A stretch of 64,000 nucleotides of DNA from Volvox africanus (taxonomy: Eukaryota > Chlorophyta > Chlorophyceae > Chlamydomonadales > Volvocaceae), in NCBI GenBank assembly GCA_030268105.1, contig BSDZ01000116.1, forward strand, positions 62,001-126,000, written 5' to 3'. Positions 61,906 to 64,000 of the stretch are shown here, piece by piece; position 1 is the first letter of the stretch, and every line of letters starts with the position of its first letter. Both the position numbers and the translations under genes were made by a program. The notes below the pieces were generated by a model, which was not told the origin of the DNA, ran no database searches, and saw only the letters and a program-made list of their open reading frames with translations.

Positions 61906-64000
61906 CGATGGTACTCTTGTGATGAATATATGATAACATCACAGCCTTATTTTGTTTTGAACTCGCATTGCCAATGCCTACATTACGCTGACTAAAGATG
62001 TTAGTTTAGAGACATCATCGTACTTATGTATTGCCATACAGCTTTCTAGCTATGTGTGTGTATTGGGCTGATGCATTCATGTGCTGCCAACCTATCTTCA
62101 GCTCTATCACTATGCATCTGACTGACGCGTCATCATCATTGGATCATCAAACGTGATACATCATCTATCACTATGTATCATTGCCCCAAGCAACAGGCAA
62201 TGCCATCAGCTAGCTGTCAAAAGAAGCTTTACATTCATATACATCATTTATAAGATCAGTAGTCGGACATTTACTTAGAAATCATGCCTTGCTTCATCAT
62301 GGTGTTGACACGTAGACCACCAGCTTGCAGCATGATTCCAAGGAATGATACACCACACATGATACCAAACAATGAAGCAGATCAGACATCAGAATGGAAG
62401 GCGAACCAGGGGTGCTGAAGTAGCATGTAAAGAAGCACTCATTACTTGCCCAAGCTAAGTGGCTGTGTGATACAGTTTGGGTGAACTGCGAGCTGACCAG
62501 TAGCGGAGTTGACACCTTAGTTGATTCGGCAGATTCCGCTGGATGCTGGTGGTGGGTGCTGAACCTGGGAAAACCACTGATTTCGGACAAGTCGGCATGG
62601 GAGACTGGATGAGGGTGCCCCGAAACACTGGGGAAGGTAGGGACTGCCAGGTTAGTGGCCACGGGTGATGTACCCCCCTATCCTACACACATAAGTTTGG
62701 GTATCACTGCTGCTGTATTACGGCTCAATTATCATGGATGTGTTGGTTGATGCGACCTGGCAAGACAATCAGTGACCCCGTAATTGAGTGCATTGTGACC
62801 ACTACATCTATATCTGTAAATATTAACATAATCACACATTGATAAATCCGCAAGATCGGTATTATGTGCATGGCGTTGCCAGCTGTTGCCAGCAGTTGTA
62901 TCCTTCCTTCTTCAATCATGCACTGAATCTGCAGGTTCGAGTGTTAGCTACACGTGCATCATGCTAACGAACAGCAAGACGATTCAATGCGAGCAATGTG
63001 ACAGCGGAAGACTTATCAATAAGGAAAGATTCAACTTACAATGATCTTCAATTGCAAAATAGAAGTCTGCCGTCAGACCCCGCGGGCAGCGTTCATCATA
63101 CGGCTGGAAGTGATATGCCGAAATAGCTCAGGCCGATAATAATTGAGTAAAACGTATATATGGGAATCAGATTGAGTTAAGTACGTGGGTACTTAATCCA
63201 AAGTAGCTTTGAGCGGACTTCGGTCTCTAGGCGGCCGTCCTCGCACCTATCACGCTCGCGATACCGATGTGCAGTACAAGTCTCACTGGATTCCGATCTC
63301 AAGTGTGAGTACTATTGTAGCACTGTCCTAAATATCGCGTAATTCGTGATATTAATGGATGCAACGTATGCAGTGTGCAAAGGTCCGAATATCGATATTC
63401 GGTTGCCGACCCAACCATTGCTATCGTCACGTTTCCACATCCGCGTGTGGCTCATGATACGAATGATGTAATAATATTTGAAATATGATTACTTGATATA
63501 TTATGCCATAATGGGTTCGTGCATCCATATCAGCTTCGAGTCAAACATGTTGACCGACAGCGCGATGTCGTGAATGATAATGTGGCATGCTACATTAGCT
63601 AGATATATACGAATATATCATGCTAAAATGCTAGTATCGCGTCCAGTCATGCTTAGATGAAAGTAAGCCTATTTTGACATAAACGGTGATCGAACCGGCG
63701 TACAAAACCAGCAAGATCAATAATGTGATAACATATGAATGCGCGGATTGAGCCGGCATGCATGGTTTTTTAGCATTGAAAGGACATAAATCATGAAGTA
63801 ATAATATGTGCAAGATTATTACATCAATGCTTGCATGATCCATGCATAAGTGTGAGAAGTGCGACTTTGAATGTGGTAAGGGACTGAGGGACTGACTAAG
63901 GGAAGTTTGCGTATGCATCATAGAATAATGATGCAAAAGCACACTTAGACTCATACCGATGAGCATTGATATTCGCACCATGGTTACGTGGGAACAAGTG
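61906..64000. repeat. Unit 21 (long type, partial, cut by window edge)
   Basis: The first 2095 bp of a long unit. The window ends before the tRNA locus. It shares the variant form of the 220-bp segment with unit 4. Private changes include ATTACGG near 62719, G to A at 62734 in a CpG, and GCAGGTTCG near 62934. Confidence 0.96.
62483..62702. repeat. 220-bp facultative segment, unit 21 (variant form)
   Basis: Shares the unit 4 substitution cluster except that it keeps GTCGG. A private C to T at 62629 weakens the CCCCG/CGGGG hairpin. Confidence 0.9.

Larger units (their letters stand above)
1..64000. repeat. Head-to-tail tandem array of a 3.0-3.3 kb satellite-like unit, 21 units
   Basis: The whole window is built from one unit repeated in the same orientation with no other DNA between units. 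Full units measure 3021 to 3285 bp. Nearly all length variation comes from two modules: a 220-bp segment that is present or absent, and a 14-bp minisatellite with 3 to 6 copies. The remainder is accounted for by indels of 1, 2 and 4 bp and one 452-bp deletion. Outside these, units differ by only a few to a few tens of substitutions. No ribosomal RNA gene and no convincing protein gene is seen. The repeat of a nuclear-type tRNA gene in every unit indicates a eukaryotic chromosome. Whether the position is subtelomeric, pericentromeric or elsewhere cannot be read from the window. Confidence 0.97.

Noticed and set aside
1..64000. CRISPR array or prokaryotic operon
   Set aside because: The repeats are kilobase-scale with no short repeat-spacer alternation. 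There are no cas-like or other bacterial genes, and the tRNA is of nuclear eukaryotic type.
1..64000. Ribosomal DNA spacer or telomeric repeat block
   Set aside because: No rRNA coding segment is recognisable in any unit, and no short telomere-type repeat is present.

Overview
The window is one long tandem array. A unit of 3.0-3.3 kb is repeated head to tail in the same orientation from the first base to the last. I count 21 units: 18 have both ends intact, two (units 11 and 12) are joined by an internal deletion, and the last runs off the right edge. Unit starts are placed at the motif CGATGGTACTCTTGTG, which is an arbitrary phase. The first unit happens to begin at base 1, and the array continues beyond the right edge and presumably the left.

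I find no convincing protein-coding gene. Reading frames of 60-230 codons exist, but they overlap each other on both strands, change frame with 14-bp repeat-number changes, and run across low-complexity DNA or a tRNA-like gene. The one recognisable gene is a minus-strand nuclear-type tRNA-Leu(CAA), present once per unit. It has a long variable arm, a short intron just 3' of the anticodon, internal A and B boxes and no encoded CCA, which points to a eukaryotic nuclear genome. I cannot name the lineage. In 18 of the 20 tRNA loci the T-loop/box B carries the same two substitutions, so they look like pseudogenes. Only the loci in units 10 (30886-30982) and 15 (45824-45920) have an intact T-loop.

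Layout of a unit, in unit 1 coordinates: 1-577, unique-looking AT-rich DNA; 578-797, a G+C-richer 220-bp segment present in only 8 units and bounded by 9-bp direct repeats; 798-2440, non-coding DNA dense in palindromes and hairpins, including two related 18-bp palindromes 666 bp apart; 2445-2541, the tRNA-Leu locus (minus strand) with a perfect 16-bp palindrome just upstream of its 5' end; 2716-3062, a tract almost free of G on the plus strand, containing a 14-bp minisatellite of 3-6 copies; 3063-3257, unique-looking DNA up to the next unit. To convert a unit 1 position to another unit, add that unit's start minus 1; in short units subtract 220 for positions beyond 577; then allow for 14-bp steps past the minisatellite.

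The units are nearly identical, and their differences form a mosaic: the 220-bp presence/absence, minisatellite number and point variants do not travel together. That suggests ongoing unequal exchange and gene conversion. Many point differences are CpG to TpG/CpA transitions, including one of the two T-loop changes, which suggests the array is or was CpG-methylated. The biology therefore looks like a homogenising, probably heterochromatic satellite that has captured and mostly inactivated a tRNA gene.
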